From: Streptacidiphilus sp. ASG 303 | GTDB lineage: Bacteria; Actinomycetota; Actinomycetes; Streptomycetales; Streptomycetaceae | Length of the DNA: 64,000 bases | Direction: 5' to 3' | Assembly (NCBI RefSeq): GCF_020991365.1 | Contig: NZ_JAJLRA010000023.1 | Location: 39,284-103,283, forward strand | Notes under the pieces: model-generated | Databases searched by the model: none | Seen by the model: only the letters and a program-made list of their open reading frames with translations | Told to the model about the DNA's origin: nothing | In this document: positions 62,609-64,000 of the stretch, in pieces | How the letters are laid out: every line of letters begins with the position of its first letter | Numbering within the stretch: position 1 is the stretch's first letter | Made by a program: the position numbers and the translations under genes

Positions 62609-63355
62609 ATGAGCTACACGCTCCACCGAGGCGACGCCCTCACCGTCCTCAAATCCCTGCCCGACGAGAGCGTGAATGCGGTCATTACCGACCCCCCATA
62701 CAACTCCGGCGGGCGGACCAGCTCGGAGCGCACCAGCCGCGACGCCCGCACCAAGTACGTCAACTCAGGCTCCGCGCACGACCTCCAGACCTTCCCCGGA
62801 GAGAACCGCGACCAGCGCTCCTACCGCTCTTGGCTGACCGCCCTGCTCACCGAGGCGTACCGGGCGTCGACCGAGCACGCGGTCGCCATGGTCTTTGGCG
62901 ACTGGCGCCAGGAACCCACCACCAGCGACGCCCTGCAGATGGCGGGGTGGACCTGGTCCGGCACCATCCCCTGGATCAAGCCCGCCAGCCGGCCCCGCAA
63001 GGGCGGCTTCAAGCAGTCCGCCGAGTTCATCACCTGGGGCGTCAAAGGCACCCTCGACAAGAGCCGGGCCCTCTACCTGCCCGGCCATTTCATCGCTTCC
63101 CAGCCCCGCAAGAACCGCGTCCACATTACCCAGAAGCCCGTCGAGATCATGCAACAGCTCGTCCGGATCTGCCCCGAAGGCGGCACCGTCCTCGACCCTT
63201 TCACCGGATCCGGCTCCACCGGCGTCGCCGCCCTACGCGAAGGCCGGCAGTTCATCGGAGTCGAACTCTCCCCGCACTACGCCGAGGTAGCCGAGCGACG
63301 GCTCCGAGCCGAACTCACCCAGGACGACGTCGTTCTGGCAGGACCGGAGGCGTGA
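62609..63355 (+). CDS. Orphan DNA methyltransferase (DPPY type)
   Basis: A 248-residue enzyme of the N6-adenine/N4-cytosine class. The catalytic motif DPPY lies at residues 28-31, and the SAM-binding motif VLDPFTGSGSTGVAAL comes near residue 205, so the order (catalytic first) is the beta class. A HITQKPVEIMQQL segment precedes it, as usual. No restriction endonuclease gene is adjacent, so it may protect the element from host restriction or mark DNA. The ATG at 62609 follows GAGAGAGG. Confidence 0.92.
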   Translation: MSYTLHRGDALTVLKSLPDESVNAVITDPPYNSGGRTSSERTSRDARTKYVNSGSAHDLQTFPGENRDQRSYRSWLTALLTEAYRASTEHAVAMVFGDWRQEPTTSDALQMAGWTWSGTIPWIKPASRPRKGGFKQSAEFITWGVKGTLDKSRALYLPGHFIASQPRKNRVHITQKPVEIMQQLVRICPEGGTVLDPFTGSGSTGVAALREGRQFIGVELSPHYAEVAERRLRAELTQDDVVLAGPEA

Positions 63356-63394
63356 GCATGGCACTGAACATGCTGGGGCGACCGGGCCCCAGAC

Positions 63395-63440
63395 GCGCCA
63401 GGGTGGCTGGAGCATGTCAACGCTCCAGCCGCCCTGGCGC
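63395..63440 (+). terminator. Strong hairpin downstream of the methyltransferase
   Basis: 19-base arms at 63395-63413 and 63422-63440 (one mismatch) flank an 8-base loop. It begins 40 bp after the stop codon. No T-run follows, as is frequent in Streptomyces. Confidence 0.75.
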
Positions 63441-63906
63441 CGTCGTCAGGCAGCCTGAACCGCCCGGCGGATTAGCCTCGGGCTTTCACCAGCAGGGCCA
63501 TCCGGAGCCTGAGCACAGCCGCGAGAAGTACTCCTGGCCTGCAAGATTCGGGCTCGTCGAGGGTCCTGTTGGGTGCGGGGAAGGAAGCACTTCTCAGGTG
63601 AGGCGGCGCGCCACCCCCGACCCGGGCGCTTCCCTGCTGGTCTCCGTAGCGGTCTATGCTCGTAGCGATGAGGTCGCCCGCACGGTAAAGAACGGGACCC
63701 GGGGTGCGGACAGGGTCGTTTGCCTCATCACCTTCACGTGATCGAATCCTCGCTGGCCCTCGCGGCGTCACCGCAGCAGGCTGTCCGACGGTTGGTCAGA
63801 TAAGTGGAAAGTGCCTCTGGCCAGCGAGAATAAGGATTGTCGAGGTCCTTGTTCCCGCGCCATTTGGAGGCACTGAGCGACTCTGTCGGGGATCTTCGAT
63901 GGTCGG
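63441..63906. other. No convincing gene
   Basis: A rightward frame from 63358 to 63741 is open but starts inside the terminator region and looks non-coding. Short frames elsewhere have no support. The segment may hold the border of the element, but no direct repeats or tRNA were seen. Confidence 0.45.
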
Positions 63907-64000
63907 TTACTTGCCCTGCCGCCACCAGCATTCCCAGCGCAGCCCGTGGGAGTCGAGGTAGTGCTGGAAGGCCGTGGGGTAGCGGGGGCGGTGGGCGCGT
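63907..64000 (-). CDS. Partial C terminus of a hypothetical protein
   Basis: A leftward frame enters from the right edge and ends at TAA 63907. The last residues are PTAFQHYLDSHGLRWECWW followed by RQGK, a gene-like sequence rich in aromatic residues. Too little is present to name the protein. Confidence 0.5.
   Translation of the reverse strand, partial: RAHRPRYPTAFQHYLDSHGLRWECWWRQGK

Larger units (their letters stand above)
36106..63440. mobile_element. Probable conjugative element (T4SS-type); borders uncertain
   Basis: A regulatory module, replication genes, MobC/relaxase, coupling protein, VirB4, VirB6-like, pilin-like and NlpC/P60 genes lie together, with IS and methyltransferase remnants. 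The contents fit an integrative conjugative element or part of a linear plasmid. No integrase, tRNA attachment site or flanking direct repeat was found, so the limits given are the outermost genes that fit. Confidence 0.6.

Noticed and set aside
63358..63741. A 127-codon rightward frame after the methyltransferase
   Set aside because: It runs through the terminator hairpin and has no recognisable protein content.
36000..64000. Integrase gene, tRNA attachment site or flanking direct repeats for the element
   Set aside because: None could be identified by eye, so no borders are claimed.

Overview
The window is very GC-rich, and its genes use GTG and TTG starts freely and often overlap by four bases. 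SpoIIE-type phosphatase, WhiB, MEDS/HATPase, DUF4913, DUF2637 and SCO6880-like proteins all point to Streptomyces or a close relative in the Streptomycetaceae.

Layout. Positions 1-8.6 kb hold ordinary genes: the end of an acyl-CoA synthetase, an EF-hand protein, an anti-sigma-type ATPase, a multisensor SpoIIE phosphatase, an aldo/keto reductase-TetR operon with a clear operator, and a pirin. Positions 9.07-26.7 kb are a complete type I-E CRISPR-Cas locus. It has cas3, then an overlapping casA-casB-casC-casD-casE-cas1-cas2 operon, and an array on each side, both pointing away from the cas genes. The left array has 106 repeats and 105 spacers; the right has 28 repeats and 27 spacers. Between cas3 and casA lies a two-repeat degenerate mini-CRISPR. 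Its spacer-like core partly matches, with an AAG PAM, the casA promoter about 150 bp away. This fits a crRNA-like guide by which Cascade represses its own operon, and it is the most interesting feature of the window.

Positions 27.1-35.7 kb hold a flavin reductase/ArsR divergon, a tightly overlapping operon of radical SAM protein, DnaQ-like exonuclease, small P-loop ATPase and aldo/keto reductase, an HATPase/HTH-type regulator divergon and a GNAT acetyltransferase. Positions 36.1-63.4 kb look like a conjugative element, integrated or plasmid-borne. Its parts are a regulatory module (XRE repressor, ImmA/IrrE-like protease, two membrane proteins, paired operators), a replication module (DnaD-like initiator, DnaC-like loader), WhiB and DUF2637 proteins, MobC and relaxase with a candidate oriT, IS256 and C5-methyltransferase remnants, and a long leftward run of T4SS-like genes (coupling protein, VirB4, SCO6880, VirB6-like, pilin-like, NlpC/P60 hydrolase). 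An orphan DPPY-type DNA methyltransferase and a strong terminator follow. No integrase and no att repeats were found, so the element borders and its replicon type are not settled.

How it fits together. The CRISPR locus can make guides, interfere and acquire spacers, and apparently has a built-in guide-RNA feedback on its operon. The neighbouring element carries DNA-transfer genes plus its own repressor/protease switch. All assignments come from reading the sequence; no database search was run.
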